A stretch of DNA of 49,858 nucleotides from Candidatus Saccharimonadota bacterium (GCA_003962975.1 RXKC01000005.1:1660-51517); one strand, 5' to 3'; counted from the stretch's first letter, positions 17,739-26,697 are shown. Notes: a model not told the origin generated them from the letters alone. Numbers and translations: made by a program.

Positions 17739-18857
17739 CTACAGGCTAGTCGCAATACGAGACAATTGCTCGGTATTTAGGCCGGCGTTGCCGTCTATGG
17801 TGTACCATACGCCGTGTTTGACCCAGGTTGCACCGCTGCGTGAAACATAGATTCTTTGGCCGTCGACTGTATTAACTTCAAAGTCTTTACCCTGCGCAGC
17901 CAGATTACTCGCCAGTCCATAGTTATCAAAGTTGGCAGTTGTTTGTGTAATGGTATAGCCACGGTCATCGCTGTTCGATTGATAGTTGGCCAACACGAGA
18001 CCTTTTTGATATTGGACTTTGCCTTTAAGCCCAAAACCAGAGGGCTGATAACTTGGTAGACTGGCTGCAAAACCTATCTCTGACCGTGCTGCTCGCAGAG
18101 CCATACGGGGAGTATTCTGCTGAGCAAAAAACACTACCAAAAGTAGTACGGCGGCAGATACTGTTGCCGCTGCCCGAAGGCCTTTTCGTTTCTTGCGACT
18201 CGACGTGGTGACATGATGACTGGTGGCGCTTTGGAGTGCATTCTCGAAGATGTCGGCACTTTTAGTAATTGTTTCACGCACCGTTTCAGCGGCAATCGCT
18301 AGGGTTGGTGGAGTGTCTTCAATGTTATAGCTGTGACTTGCTTTGTGCTCAGGAGCGACCTTGACCGGTATATGGGCTGTTTTATGATGTACGGGTGCAG
18401 CGCTCGCAAATTTACTAACTTTATTGCTACGGATAATGTGCTGGGCACGTTCAGTCCGCGTCGCAGAGTTATTCGTAATATGAATCGTGTTTGGCTGTGT
18501 TGCCAGACCAGCTTTGCTGCGGATAGGTTTGCTGACGGTCGGTTTTGCTAGCCCACTTCGCCTGAGGGTCTTGGATCGCTCAGTTTTTACATGAATAGAA
18601 TGAGCACGTTGTGCACTGGGTCGAGTATGGGTAGCTTTTTTCACCCGAGTTTCTGCGAGTGGCTTAGAAGGAGAAATAACGGTCGGTTCGGCAGTATCTT
18701 TAACTGTCACGCTGATGGTTTTACTGGCACGAGCCGGCTTTGCGGGTTTAGCGCGTAGAGCCTGCTTGGCTGGTTCGGCTGTGTGGCCTACAACCTGTCC
18801 GGTAGTAGCATCATAGATGCGTCCGTTAAATGTTATTGTGTTTCTTTTGACACCCAA
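17739..18857 (-). CDS. single-pass membrane protein with long basic N-terminus
   Basis: A 372-residue protein. About 220 N-terminal residues are basic and low-complexity (Lys/Ala/Thr/Arg, many SKP and KPAK patches), then a single helix (AAATVSAAVLLLVVFFAQQ, about 225-243) and an external domain of about 120 residues. The outer part (PSGFGLKGKVQYQKGLVLAN, SRSGATWVKHGVWYTIDGN) looks like an anti-sigma-type or substrate-binding beta domain seen in Saccharibacteria hypothetical proteins. The start is a TTG preceded by AAGGA with 7-nt spacing. The basic N-terminus may bind nucleic acid or anionic lipid on the cytoplasmic side. The function is unknown. Confidence 0.7.
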   Translation of the reverse strand: MGVKRNTITFNGRIYDATTGQVVGHTAEPAKQALRAKPAKPARASKTISVTVKDTAEPTVISPSKPLAETRVKKATHTRPSAQRAHSIHVKTERSKTLRRSGLAKPTVSKPIRSKAGLATQPNTIHITNNSATRTERAQHIIRSNKVSKFASAAPVHHKTAHIPVKVAPEHKASHSYNIEDTPPTLAIAAETVRETITKSADIFENALQSATSHHVTTSSRKKRKGLRAAATVSAAVLLLVVFFAQQNTPRMALRAARSEIGFAASLPSYQPSGFGLKGKVQYQKGLVLANYQSNSDDRGYTITQTTANFDNYGLASNLAAQGKDFEVNTVDGQRIYVSRSGATWVKHGVWYTIDGNAGLNTEQLSRIATSL

Positions 18858-18965
18858 AGGTTTATCCTTACAAAGCTTATGTCAATCAGTATAGAGGACA
18901 AGTGAGTTACTGAAAAGCCATAAGCGCATATTTTTGACTTATCTGCTAGCCCCTCAAGATGAGCG

Positions 18966-18974
18966 TGCTATAAT
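18966..18974 (+). promoter_or_regulatory. extended -10 promoter of the PEGA gene
   Basis: TGCTATAAT (extended -10, TGn plus TATAAT) lies 28 nt before the ATG at 19003, so this gene has a short leader, unlike its leaderless neighbours. No -35 box lies at 17 nt. Confidence 0.55.
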
Positions 18975-19002
18975 TGCCTATACGTTTACTTGAACAAAAA
19001 CT

Positions 19003-20475
19003 ATGGACTTTCTTGATCCCGTAAAAAAACGAGCCCACACACGCCGTCTGTTTATCGGCTACTTTTTGGTTGGTGTGGCAATTTTAATGGCCTCTGCTAT
19101 CTTGGTTATCTTGTCGTATGGCTACGACCTTGACAGAAAGACCGGTCAAGTTATCCAGAATGGTTTGATCTTTGCCAATGCGGCACCAGATGCGGCCACG
19201 ATTTATCTGAATGGTAAAGAAAATGGCCAAACCGATAAGCGGCTTACAGTGCCAGCCGGACAGTACGATATAGAATACCGGCGACAAGGTTACAGAACTT
19301 GGAAAAAACAGATCCAGCTAGACGGTAGTAGTATCGAGCGATTGGTGTACGCCAGACTCTTCCCTGAAAAGCTAGAGCAAGCTGAAAGCACAGTATTTGA
19401 CGTTGCACCCGCCTTTATTACGCAAAGTCCAGATAGGCGCTGGATAGTAGCTAGTCAGGGTGCGAATATTCAAACAATGCAGGTGTTCGATACTGCCAAC
19501 GTCGACGATGCGGCGAAATCGATATCCTTGCCTACAGGGTTGCTTACCCCGGCTGCCGATGCGAGCTTGGGGCAATTGGTGCTGGTCGAGTGGTCATCTG
19601 ATAACCGGCACATACTTGTAGAGCATCGTTACGATGATAAGCGAGAATTTCTCATGATCGATCGTCAGGATGCAGCTGCCTCAATTAACCTTAATAAAGT
19701 TCTTGGTGTTACGCCTAGCGAAATTGTTCTCCGAGACAAGAAGTTTGATCAGCTCTATGTGTACGATGCGACCGCTCAGACTCTGAGCCGGGCAAACACA
19801 AAAACTCCTGCGGTTACTCCCCTGTTAAATCAAGTAGTGTCATTTAAGCCCTACGGTGCGGACATGCTATTGCTGGCCACCAAAGACACCGCTAAGCCAG
19901 AAATGGTTCAGGTTGAGTTGTGGGATGACGGTGAACGATACAAAATAACCAGCTACAAAGATACCCCTGTCCTACTTGATATGGCGCAGTTCGATGGAGA
20001 TTGGTATGTGGCAATCTCACCTGTTAAAGAGGGGCGCGTATATATCTATAAAGATCCTGTCGACCGTATTAAAGATAAGAATTTGGCTCCCTTCGGCCTA
20101 CTAAGATTAGCTGATCCTCGTTATCTCTCCTTCTCTGCTAATACGCGTTTTCTGGCTGTGCAATCAGGAGCGTCATTTGTGTCGTACGACTTCGAGACTA
20201 AGCGCCGCTTTAGCTTTAAAGCAGCTGGCGAAGTGCCAGTCGAGCAAAAGGCGCGCTGGATGGACGGTCATCGCCTGGTACTGTCTCAGAACGAAAAGAT
20301 TGTTGTCATAGAGTTTGATGGTGCTAACCGACAAGAGCTGGCCGCGACACGCGCCAATGGTCTGCCCTTCTTTGATCGCGATTACGAAAGACTCTATACC
20401 GTCACCGCTGCCAAAGATGATGCAGCTAAGTCTGCACTAACCCGCAGCAGTCTAAAGCTTGACGTCGAACCCTAG
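19003..20475 (+). CDS. PEGA-domain membrane protein with beta-propeller-like outer part
   Basis: A 490-residue protein. It has a short cytoplasmic N-terminus, one membrane helix (about 18-38), then a PEGA domain at about 60-115 (ATIYLNGKENGQT, VPAGQYDIEYRRQGYRTW). The remaining 370 residues are repeats of strands with Asp/Trp/Ser turns (SPDRRWIVAS, WSSDNRHILVE), resembling a TolB/WD-type propeller. PEGA domains occur on surface proteins of uncertain binding function. It stands alone, tail-to-tail with the sortase gene (8 nt gap). A cell-surface role is inferred from topology. Confidence 0.75.
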   Translation: MDFLDPVKKRAHTRRLFIGYFLVGVAILMASAILVILSYGYDLDRKTGQVIQNGLIFANAAPDAATIYLNGKENGQTDKRLTVPAGQYDIEYRRQGYRTWKKQIQLDGSSIERLVYARLFPEKLEQAESTVFDVAPAFITQSPDRRWIVASQGANIQTMQVFDTANVDDAAKSISLPTGLLTPAADASLGQLVLVEWSSDNRHILVEHRYDDKREFLMIDRQDAAASINLNKVLGVTPSEIVLRDKKFDQLYVYDATAQTLSRANTKTPAVTPLLNQVVSFKPYGADMLLLATKDTAKPEMVQVELWDDGERYKITSYKDTPVLLDMAQFDGDWYVAISPVKEGRVYIYKDPVDRIKDKNLAPFGLLRLADPRYLSFSANTRFLAVQSGASFVSYDFETKRRFSFKAAGEVPVEQKARWMDGHRLVLSQNEKIVVIEFDGANRQELAATRANGLPFFDRDYERLYTVTAAKDDAAKSALTRSSLKLDVEP

Positions 20476-20483
20476 TTGATACC

Positions 20484-21707
20484 TTACGAGAAGAATTCTT
20501 TAATGCGTTGCCAGAGGCTTGGTGCATTACTTGGGATTATTGTCGTCTGATTATTGCTGTTGGTCGCGGTACTAGCTTTATTGGCAGTTGGGTCAGGACT
20601 GATTTGCTCACCAATAACGACCAGGCGGTTGGTGGATGTGCCCGGAGGATCACAGGTAATTAGGGTTGCAGTGTCGGGCTTCGAAGTTGTGCCCAGTACG
20701 CCTATTTCTGTAGGGCTAACAATCTTCTTTTCGAAAATTCGGTAAGCGTAACGCACACCGTCTTTATTGAGATAAAAAGTATCGCCGTTTTCTAAACGAT
20801 TTAACAATACGAATGCAAACTTATATTTACCCTGATTGAGTAGGTTATTACTTGAGTGACCAAAGATAACGGCATTGCCTTTTTGGCCTGGATCAGGCGT
20901 GGTGGCGTAGTGGACGACACCACGCTCTAGGGCTGCTTGAATGGCATCCTCTTGAATAGACGGTTCATCATATACAACCGGAATCTCAACATTTATTTTT
21001 GGAATAATAACCTTTGGTTCGGGTCCCACAGCAGTGTTGCTATCAATGAGGATGGGTGTTGAGCTTACTGACCTGCTGGGGGTAATGAATGGGGCGATAA
21101 AGCGGTCATTAAAGAAACCAAATAATAATACAAGTACAACAAGCGAACCCATGCCTACACCGAACAGAAGTGACTGAAAATGCTGCTTAGCTTTTAATTT
21201 CTTTGAAGCATTGCCGGCCGCTTTTGACAGGAGCTGTTCTTTGACTTGAGCGACAGTTTTTGTGCCTACAGGTTTTTTAGGGTGCTTTGCTACGTGGTCG
21301 GCGTGTGATGAAACTGTATGGACCGAAGGTCCGGCATACTTGTTCTGAGCTATGTCTTGCTCGGGGATGGCTGTGGCTTTAGGCTTTTCCGCAGTCTTTT
21401 TTTGTTTATCATGCTCAGCATAAAACTCTTGCCAGACGGCATGCTTTTCATCATCTGGGAGGGCCACATAGTAGTTGTGCCAAGCGGTTTGTATCTCGGC
21501 CAAAGACTTACCTGAAGCTGTTAAATCTTTCATGAAGGCCTGGTGTTTGCTGGGCGGATGATCTAAATGCGTAACCTCGGCTTTTTCTTCTTTTGCGCTT
21601 GGCTCCGCGTCATACATGCTATCAATTTTTTGCCGAATCAAATTAACAGCAGGCTCATTGTGTGAGCTAGCAGATTTCTTTGCAGCGGCTGAATCAGAAT
21701 CGGTCAT
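20484..21707 (-). CDS. sortase with long cytoplasmic N-terminus (class D/E-like)
   Basis: A 407-residue membrane transpeptidase. The first 170 residues are hydrophilic and charged, a helix lies at about 178-198 (GVGMGSLVVLVLLFGFF), and the sortase barrel follows. The catalytic triad is visible: His in VIFGHSSNN, Cys in TLITCDPPG and Arg in STNRLVVIGE. The TLxTC and downstream PxGT pattern fits class D/E enzymes. It would cleave sorting signals and attach proteins to the wall or to pilins. The candidate substrate encoded nearby is the LANTG protein at 10896-12755. It is distinct from the transposon-borne sortase at 42025. Confidence 0.88.
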   Translation of the reverse strand: MTDSDSAAAKKSASSHNEPAVNLIRQKIDSMYDAEPSAKEEKAEVTHLDHPPSKHQAFMKDLTASGKSLAEIQTAWHNYYVALPDDEKHAVWQEFYAEHDKQKKTAEKPKATAIPEQDIAQNKYAGPSVHTVSSHADHVAKHPKKPVGTKTVAQVKEQLLSKAAGNASKKLKAKQHFQSLLFGVGMGSLVVLVLLFGFFNDRFIAPFITPSRSVSSTPILIDSNTAVGPEPKVIIPKINVEIPVVYDEPSIQEDAIQAALERGVVHYATTPDPGQKGNAVIFGHSSNNLLNQGKYKFAFVLLNRLENGDTFYLNKDGVRYAYRIFEKKIVSPTEIGVLGTTSKPDTATLITCDPPGTSTNRLVVIGEQISPDPTANKASTATNSNNQTTIIPSNAPSLWQRIKEFFS

Positions 21708-21769
21708 GGTTATTACTGGTAGTATACAGCACTACCCCTAGTACTGTCGCCCTAACGCCAATATATTTG

Positions 21770-21778
21770 TGTTATAAT
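21770..21778 (+). promoter_or_regulatory. extended -10 promoter of tRNA-Leu
   Basis: TGTTATAAT ends 15 nt before the mature 5' end of the tRNA, leaving a short precursor leader. Confidence 0.6.
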
Positions 21779-21793
21779 TACCCCTGTATTTCT

Positions 21794-21878
21794 GGGCGAG
21801 TGGCGGAACTGGTATACGCGCACGACTCAAAATCGTGTTCCTAACGGAGTGAGGGTTCGATTCCCTCCTCGCCCACCA
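21794..21878 (+). tRNA. tRNA-Leu (CAA anticodon)
   Basis: An 85-nt class II tRNA with acceptor stem GGGCGAG/CTCGCCC, anticodon stem CACGA/TCGTG around CTCAAAA (anticodon CAA, reading UUG), a long variable arm (TTCCTAACGGAG region), T-arm GGGTTCGATTCCC and an encoded CCA. Such a tRNA is also a frequent integration site, but no att repeat is seen here. Confidence 0.95.
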
Positions 21879-21908
21879 AGCAGTATTAAAAGTTGAGGAG
21901 GATATGAC

Positions 21909-22559
21909 ATGCTCATAGGTGAATACATGGAAGCTGGAAAAGGCTTAGGCGATGTCATGCCAGATCCTGCTCACATTGACCCAACTGCTCACTTTGATCA
22001 ATCGGCTGCCATTGGCAACGTACTACACGTTGGTGGCGACGTTGTGGTTGGACCAAATGCACGTGTTTATAGAGGAGCTTATCTAGGTGATGGCGTTGTC
22101 ATTGAAGACAGCGCTGATGTTTTTTGGGGGGCTGTCTTGCTGGACGGTGTACGGCTGGGCAAACACGCGAATGTACATGAAAAGACAATTGTAGGACCTG
22201 GTGTGATAGTGCCAGAAGATACTGAACTTGGGTGGGATATGGTAATCCCTTCCAATGACACCTTTTCCGCACTTGGTAATATGGGACTTCGACAACGAAC
22301 CATGGCAATCTACGGCAGTGATACCGGCCCATTATTGAGCCTCAGTGGAGCGATGTTTACAAACCGAACACTTGCCGATCTCGTCGAGAATCTTGATACA
22401 AAGTTTGATACCACGGACGAGAGTGTTGCCCTGTATCGTCCACGACTCTCAGAAGTTGAAGAAGTCGGCCAAAAGGTTCAAGAAGCCTACGACCGCAACA
22501 GAGACCTGGTAGAGGAACTCAGGCAACAAGTAGCCTTACTTACAGGCTCACAAGAATAG
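21909..22559 (+). CDS. left-handed beta-helix (hexapeptide-repeat) protein, gamma-carbonic-anhydrase-like
   Basis: A 216-residue protein with repeated hexapeptides (about 20-130: ANVHEKTIV-type turns, IEDSADVFWGAVLLDG, VGPNARVYRGAYLGD) that form a left-handed beta-helix as in gamma-carbonic anhydrase/PaaY and acyltransferases. A C-terminal helical part (about 150-216) may form a coiled coil. GGAGG lies 7 nt before the ATG at 21909, deciding this start over the out-of-frame ATG at 21904. Only some of the metal-ligand His residues of true carbonic anhydrases are visible, so the enzymatic role is uncertain. It lies directly after tRNA-Leu. Confidence 0.75.
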   Translation: MLIGEYMEAGKGLGDVMPDPAHIDPTAHFDQSAAIGNVLHVGGDVVVGPNARVYRGAYLGDGVVIEDSADVFWGAVLLDGVRLGKHANVHEKTIVGPGVIVPEDTELGWDMVIPSNDTFSALGNMGLRQRTMAIYGSDTGPLLSLSGAMFTNRTLADLVENLDTKFDTTDESVALYRPRLSEVEEVGQKVQEAYDRNRDLVEELRQQVALLTGSQE

Positions 22560-22593
22560 TTCACAGAACAAGTTATGATTTTGTCTGGTTGTA

Positions 22594-23391
22594 CTAGGTT
22601 GTTATGGCTGTAGTGATGGCTTCAAATGGTTTGCTTGGGTTTTGGAGCCACCAGACGGCTACCTTTGCGGCAGTGCTGACCCGCCAAGAATCTTCTAAGC
22701 CTTGATCAACCTTGGTCGTACTTACCTGCCCGTTGAGTGCTACCAAGATAGTGTCGAGATGTTTGACGACAATGTACAAGGAAAATTGAGTTGTGAATTC
22801 GTGCAGTGTCTCGACCAGCTGCAGTAGATCCATGCTAAAGGTAAAGGCTTTAGGAAATCTAGCGTCTTGAGCCAACTTTTGCAGCTGTGCAATGGTTAAA
22901 ACCACGCAGGTGTTACCGCGGTTCAATATGCTCGAAGATGCACTGGTAAAGTAGTCAACTGCGTCTTTAGTAATTACCAGTGGCTCACTAGACTTACTGG
23001 CAAGTTTTTCCAGTACAATTGCTGTCTCGCTATTACGCCCAAAGTCGCCAGCCAGCAGCGCTGCGTCAGCCCAGTTACTAGCGGCTAATATTTCGGCTAG
23101 TGCCTTGCTGCCAAAGCCGCCACTTGGGGTGCTAGGTGCAAATTCAGCTCCAACGGCCGCACCCTGTACTTTAGTAAGTTGTGATCTTAAATGATCTGGC
23201 AGAATAACGCGTGCAACACCTACTCCCGACTGCTCTGCAACGGCAAAAGCTTCGGCTAGTGCGGCAAAGCCATGGGCATGACCACCCACAACAAGGAGCT
23301 TGCCGGCAAACTGTTTATTCTCAGGCCGACTCCACAGTAGGTCCGGAAACAGTGGCTGATCACCTTGCCTATGCCAGTAGGTAGCTGTCAT
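22594..23391 (-). CDS. NAD(P)HX-dehydratase/YjeF-C-like ribokinase-fold protein
   Basis: A 265-residue protein with the ribokinase-like opening of ADP-dependent NAD(P)H-hydrate dehydratases: FAGKLLVVGGHAHGFAALAEAFAVAEQSG, then ALLAGDFGRNSET and LVITKDAVDYF. The family's late phosphate-binding GxGD loop is not recognisable, so it may be a divergent or inactive member. It is last in a five-gene minus-strand operon and overlaps the phosphatase gene by 23 nt. If active it would repair damaged NADH/NADPH hydrates, fitting the house-cleaning theme of the operon (MazG, HAD, nuclease). Confidence 0.6.
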   Translation of the reverse strand: MTATYWHRQGDQPLFPDLLWSRPENKQFAGKLLVVGGHAHGFAALAEAFAVAEQSGVGVARVILPDHLRSQLTKVQGAAVGAEFAPSTPSGGFGSKALAEILAASNWADAALLAGDFGRNSETAIVLEKLASKSSEPLVITKDAVDYFTSASSSILNRGNTCVVLTIAQLQKLAQDARFPKAFTFSMDLLQLVETLHEFTTQFSLYIVVKHLDTILVALNGQVSTTKVDQGLEDSWRVSTAAKVAVWWLQNPSKPFEAITTAITT

Positions 23392-24103
23392 TGTGTTTCT
23401 CTAGTTTATAGATTACGTTCTTGCGCTCGACAACAACCTGCCAACTCTGCTTTTGTGCAGTTTCGAGCAAGGCCTTTGTCGGATTAAAGGCGATTGGATT
23501 TTCGACAATGGCAAGCATGGGAATATCGCTTTCGCTGTCACCGACAGCATAGCTGCCCGCCTGAGTTAGATTATGCTTTTGGATGAACTCTTTTAAGGCA
23601 GCATCCTTTTGAGCTGCACCATGAATCTTCTGACCAGTAAATCGACCTGAGTCTTGGGTATAGTCGGTGCCAACAAAATCATCGAAATCATAGTAATCGG
23701 CAATTTTTTTAATCAGCTCGGTTTGTGAGCCAGAAATTGCAAGCAAGAAATAGCCCTGCTCTTTTAGCTCGGCGATCAGGTCGCGAGTGAATGTATAGAC
23801 CTGATCTTTATGTTCATCAATAACCGCGTCTACGGCCTGGTTGAACTCCTCAACAGACAGTGTTTTTAAGATGGATTCGTATGCATCAACAACTGCATTT
23901 TCGTATTCCCGAAACGAGGTGGCATGGCTGCGCTGTTTCCATTTTTTTCTGGCTTGCCTGATCGAGTCATACAGTTCAGTATTTGTATCCGCTTTCAGTA
24001 GTACATCAGCAACCGCATGATATAGTTGCCACCGAATCAAAGTGCCATCTATATCAAAAACCGCGAATGGTCGAGCGCTATTGGTATTTAGTGTACTTGG
24101 CAT
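23369..24103 (-). CDS. HAD-IB-family phosphatase
   Basis: A 244-residue haloacid-dehalogenase hydrolase of the SerB-like IB group. Motif I is FDIDGTLIRW (about 16-25), motif II is LAISGSQTEL, a Lys follows in ALLETAQK or the preceding helix, and the acidic motif III/IV is AVGDSESDIPML. The helical cap sits between motifs I and II. It removes phosphate from small substrates such as phosphoserine; the exact substrate is unknown. It overlaps mazG by 26 nt and the next gene by 23 nt, indicating translational coupling. Confidence 0.85.
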   Translation of the reverse strand: MPSTLNTNSARPFAVFDIDGTLIRWQLYHAVADVLLKADTNTELYDSIRQARKKWKQRSHATSFREYENAVVDAYESILKTLSVEEFNQAVDAVIDEHKDQVYTFTRDLIAELKEQGYFLLAISGSQTELIKKIADYYDFDDFVGTDYTQDSGRFTGQKIHGAAQKDAALKEFIQKHNLTQAGSYAVGDSESDIPMLAIVENPIAFNPTKALLETAQKQSWQVVVERKNVIYKLEKHNDSYLLA

Positions 24104-24440
24104 GACTTCCTTTAGCTTTTTCGACCGGGTATTTTTTTCGATTCTGCTCCATCTTTTTTATAAATGCGGCCGGCAGATCAAGATCAAGATAGTGGCTGAG
24201 CAAGATCACCCAATAAAGTACATCGGCCAGCTCTTCACCGATATCGTCGCGATTACTTTTGACATATGAGGCCATTTCCTCTGGTGATTTCCACTGGAAA
24301 TGCTCTAGTACTTCACTAGATTCAAGTACAAGTGACAACGCTACGTCTTTTGGATTATGAAACTGTTCCCAGTCTCGCTCACGCACGTATTCGACGATTA
24401 TCTTTCGAATTTCTTCGATGCTTGCCGGATGCTTCTGCAT
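24078..24440 (-). CDS. MazG-like nucleotide pyrophosphohydrolase
   Basis: A 120-residue all-alpha NTP pyrophosphatase (MazG/dCTPase type). The Mg-binding acidic residues are visible as ESSEVLEHFQW (ExxE) and EELADVLYWVILL (ExxD). Single-domain proteins of this size hydrolyse non-canonical or excess (d)NTPs to monophosphates, keeping the nucleotide pool clean. It sits in a tight operon, 3 nt from the S51-like gene and overlapping the HAD gene by 26 nt. The RS21-C6/YpjD-like proteins are the closest in layout. Confidence 0.85.
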   Translation of the reverse strand: MQKHPASIEEIRKIIVEYVRERDWEQFHNPKDVALSLVLESSEVLEHFQWKSPEEMASYVKSNRDDIGEELADVLYWVILLSHYLDLDLPAAFIKKMEQNRKKYPVEKAKGSHAKYTKYQ

Positions 24441-24443
24441 ACT

Positions 24444-25043
24444 TTACTGCTCCACGACGATAAAATCGCCTTCCTCTAAAGCATATACAGGCAGTTCGGT
24501 ATTTCCGTATGCCTTTAGGTCACTGAGACCTTTCTCCCAGTCGACTGGACCACGCGGATCGTCCGCACCATAACTTGACTTAAAGTGCGGCAAGAACTTG
24601 ATGGGTAAAATACCAAGGCCATCGTTACAGTCCCGCCAGTCACAGGTAAAGTAGTGTGTAGCCAAGGCGTCAGAGCTGGCTGAGTTTACGCTGACAATTT
24701 TGCTTTGCCACACTTTAGGAAGGTCAAATCGGCTAAACCAATATTTTGCCAATGCATCATCACCGCCAAGGCAGTACACAATGTCAGCCCACGTGCAGTT
24801 ATCGACAAATGTATCGGGACTAGCCATCCTGAATTCTGGTTTGACATCTGCCGACATGTCCTCCAAAAAAGAAGCGCAGTACGACGGGTATTTTTCTTCC
24901 CAAAGTTCACGAGGCACAGTAAAAAGACAGACGAGCACTTTAGGGTTTTTTGGCGCAGTCTTTACAATCTCTGCATGCCAGAGTTTTTTCTTGTCAGGAT
25001 AGTTTCTGACACCCCCAGATTGAAGGATGTACTTTGTCGCCAT
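24444..25043 (-). CDS. S51/peptidase-E-like protein
   Basis: A 199-residue protein of the class-I-glutamine-amidotransferase-like fold. YCLGGDDALAKYW fits the GGG/D turn of peptidase E, and VNSASSDALATHYFTCDW stands where the nucleophile Ser elbow (SAG) is found, followed by LPIKFLPHFKSSYG. The SAG motif is altered to SASS, so peptidase activity is uncertain. Its start overlaps the xth stop by one base (TAATG), so it is the second gene of the operon. A cyanophycinase-like or dipeptidase role is only inferred. Confidence 0.65.
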   Translation of the reverse strand: MATKYILQSGGVRNYPDKKKLWHAEIVKTAPKNPKVLVCLFTVPRELWEEKYPSYCASFLEDMSADVKPEFRMASPDTFVDNCTWADIVYCLGGDDALAKYWFSRFDLPKVWQSKIVSVNSASSDALATHYFTCDWRDCNDGLGILPIKFLPHFKSSYGADDPRGPVDWEKGLSDLKAYGNTELPVYALEEGDFIVVEQ

Positions 25044-25843
25044 TAGATGTCCAGTTCGATACTTACTGGGCAGTGGTCAGAGCCCATGACATCAGCGTGA
25101 ATGGCCGCGGCTTTTACAGCACTCTTTAGGTCTTTTGATGCCAGCCAGTAATCGATGCGCCAGCCTACATTTCGGGCACGGGCATTGGCCCAGTGGGTCC
25201 ACCAGCTGTAGGCTTCTGTTTTATCTGGGAAAAGCAGACGGAACGTGTCAATAAAGCCGGCATCAACAAAGTTCTGAAAGCCTTCTCGCTCTTCATTTGT
25301 GAAGCCGTGTTTGCCAACGTTTGAAGCTGGGTTTGCTAGGTCTATTTCCTGGTGTGCGACATTGAGGTCGCCGCAAAAAACGACTGGCTTAGATTCTTCC
25401 AATCGTTTTGCATATGCTAGGAAGGCTGGATCCCACTGCTTATGGCGCAGCGCAAGTCGTGACAGATCGCCCTTGCTGTTTGGTGTGTACACAGTGAGTA
25501 CCCAAAACTTTTCGAACTCAGCGGCCATTACTCTACCCTCATCATTGGGGTCGCCATATGTGTCACCCGAAACGTTATATTTCTTGATAATGTCTTCAGG
25601 GAAACCATTAACAACCTGTACCGGCTTCACTTTGCTAAAGATTGCTGTGCCCGAATAGCCTTTCTTGACTGCTGAGTACCAAAATTCGTTGTAGCTGGGT
25701 AAGTCTATTTCAAACTGGTCGCGCTGAGCTTTTGTTTCTTGCAAGCACAAGATATCTGGGTCATGCTCGGCTAAGAATTTTTGAAATGCACCTTTGTTGA
25801 GTACGGCACGAATACCATTGACGTTCCAAGAATATAGCTTCAT
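25043..25843 (-). CDS. xth: exodeoxyribonuclease III / AP endonuclease
   Basis: A 266-residue EEP-family nuclease. It begins MKLYSWNVNGIRAVLNKG and shows DILCLQETKA (catalytic Glu), YSGTAIFSKV, GDLNVAHQEIDLANP, WWTHWANARARNVGWRIDYWL and GSDHCPVSIEL (catalytic His). It cuts at abasic sites and digests duplex DNA 3'-5' in base-excision repair. The ATG at 25843 is preferred over 25852 because the -10 box TACAAT overlaps the latter and ends 7 nt before 25843. It is the first gene of a five-gene operon devoted mainly to nucleotide and DNA repair. Confidence 0.94.
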   Translation of the reverse strand: MKLYSWNVNGIRAVLNKGAFQKFLAEHDPDILCLQETKAQRDQFEIDLPSYNEFWYSAVKKGYSGTAIFSKVKPVQVVNGFPEDIIKKYNVSGDTYGDPNDEGRVMAAEFEKFWVLTVYTPNSKGDLSRLALRHKQWDPAFLAYAKRLEESKPVVFCGDLNVAHQEIDLANPASNVGKHGFTNEEREGFQNFVDAGFIDTFRLLFPDKTEAYSWWTHWANARARNVGWRIDYWLASKDLKSAVKAAAIHADVMGSDHCPVSIELDI

Positions 25844-25850
25844 AACAATC

Positions 25851-25856
25851 ATTGTA
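25851..25856 (-). promoter_or_regulatory. -10 box of the xth operon
   Basis: TACAAT on the minus strand is 7 nt before the ATG at 25843, which decides that start. It is back-to-back with the pyrH promoter (TACACT, 25878-25883). Confidence 0.5.
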
Positions 25857-25891
25857 CTAAATTCCTTCGTAATCTGTTACACTGGTTCGCA

Positions 25892-26596
25892 ATGAGAAAG
25901 CGAATTCTAGTCAAAATATCCGGTGAACAGCTGGCCGGAAATTTTGGTTACGGGGTCGATCCAGAAGTGGTGGCCTTCTTCGCGGAAGAAATAAAGCAAG
26001 TTGTTGCGGCTGGCTGCCAGGTAGCTGTGGTGATCGGTGGCGGCAATATGGTGCGCGGCAAAGACATGGCTGGGCATGGCATTCGCCGGGTGACAGCTGA
26101 CCAAATGGGTATGCTGAGTGGCCTAATAAATGCCATGGCTGCGACTGATATTTTTGAGTCATTGGGCGTACAAACCAGGTGCCTAAGTAATATCTTTGCA
26201 GAACAGCTGGCTGAGTCGTATTCATTCCGTCTTGCTACAAAACACCTCGAGGGCGGCCGTGTAGTATTAATCGCTGGCGGTTTGTCGCGTCCGTACTTTA
26301 CTCACGACACTGCCGCTGTCAGTCTTGGGCTTGAGCTTGGTGTTGACGTAGTGCTGAAGGCTACCAAAGTCGACGGCATTTACAACAAAGACCCTAATAA
26401 GCACGAGGGTGCTACCCTGTTTAAGGAGCTGAACTACCAACAAGCTATCGAAAATACCGGTATCTCTGTCATGGATAAGGCTGCCTTGGGACTTGCTCTT
26501 GAGCAACAGCAACCAGTAATTGTTTATAATTCAACTAAGCCAGGCAACTTACTCAAGATTGTGCAGGGCGAAGCAGTTGGAACGCTGATTAGCTAG
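25892..26596 (+). CDS. pyrH: UMP kinase
   Basis: A 234-residue amino-acid-kinase-family UMP kinase converting UMP to UDP. It shows LVKISGEQLAG at the phosphate loop, GGGNMVRGK, TADQMGMLSGLINA, and KATKVDGIYNKDPNK with the ATP-binding segment, and ends normally for PyrH. It is cytosolic, hexameric in other bacteria and regulated by GTP/UTP; no regulatory residue is judged here. It is apparently leaderless (TACACT 8 nt before the ATG). tRNA-Ser begins 4 nt past the stop, so the two are probably in one transcript. Confidence 0.95.
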   Translation: MRKRILVKISGEQLAGNFGYGVDPEVVAFFAEEIKQVVAAGCQVAVVIGGGNMVRGKDMAGHGIRRVTADQMGMLSGLINAMAATDIFESLGVQTRCLSNIFAEQLAESYSFRLATKHLEGGRVVLIAGGLSRPYFTHDTAAVSLGLELGVDVVLKATKVDGIYNKDPNKHEGATLFKELNYQQAIENTGISVMDKAALGLALEQQQPVIVYNSTKPGNLLKIVQGEAVGTLIS

Positions 26597-26600
26597 TAAT

Positions 26601-26690
26601 GGAGGGGTCGCATAGTGGTCTAGTGCGCCATCTTGGAAAGGTGGTATAGGGGCAACTCTATCGAGGGTTCGAATCCCTCTCCCTCCGCCA
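26601..26690 (+). tRNA. tRNA-Ser (GGA anticodon)
   Basis: A 90-nt class II tRNA with acceptor GGAGGGG/TCCCTCC, anticodon loop CTTGGAAAG (GGA, reading UCC/UCU), a long variable arm (GTATAGGGGCAACTCTATC), T-arm GAGGGTTCGAATCCCTC and an encoded CCA. It starts 4 nt after the pyrH stop. Confidence 0.95.
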
Positions 26691-26697
26691 GAAGAGG

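Noticed and set aside
21794-21878. tRNA-Leu as an integration site of a genomic island
   Set aside because: No repeat of the tRNA 3' end or integrase gene was found in the window.
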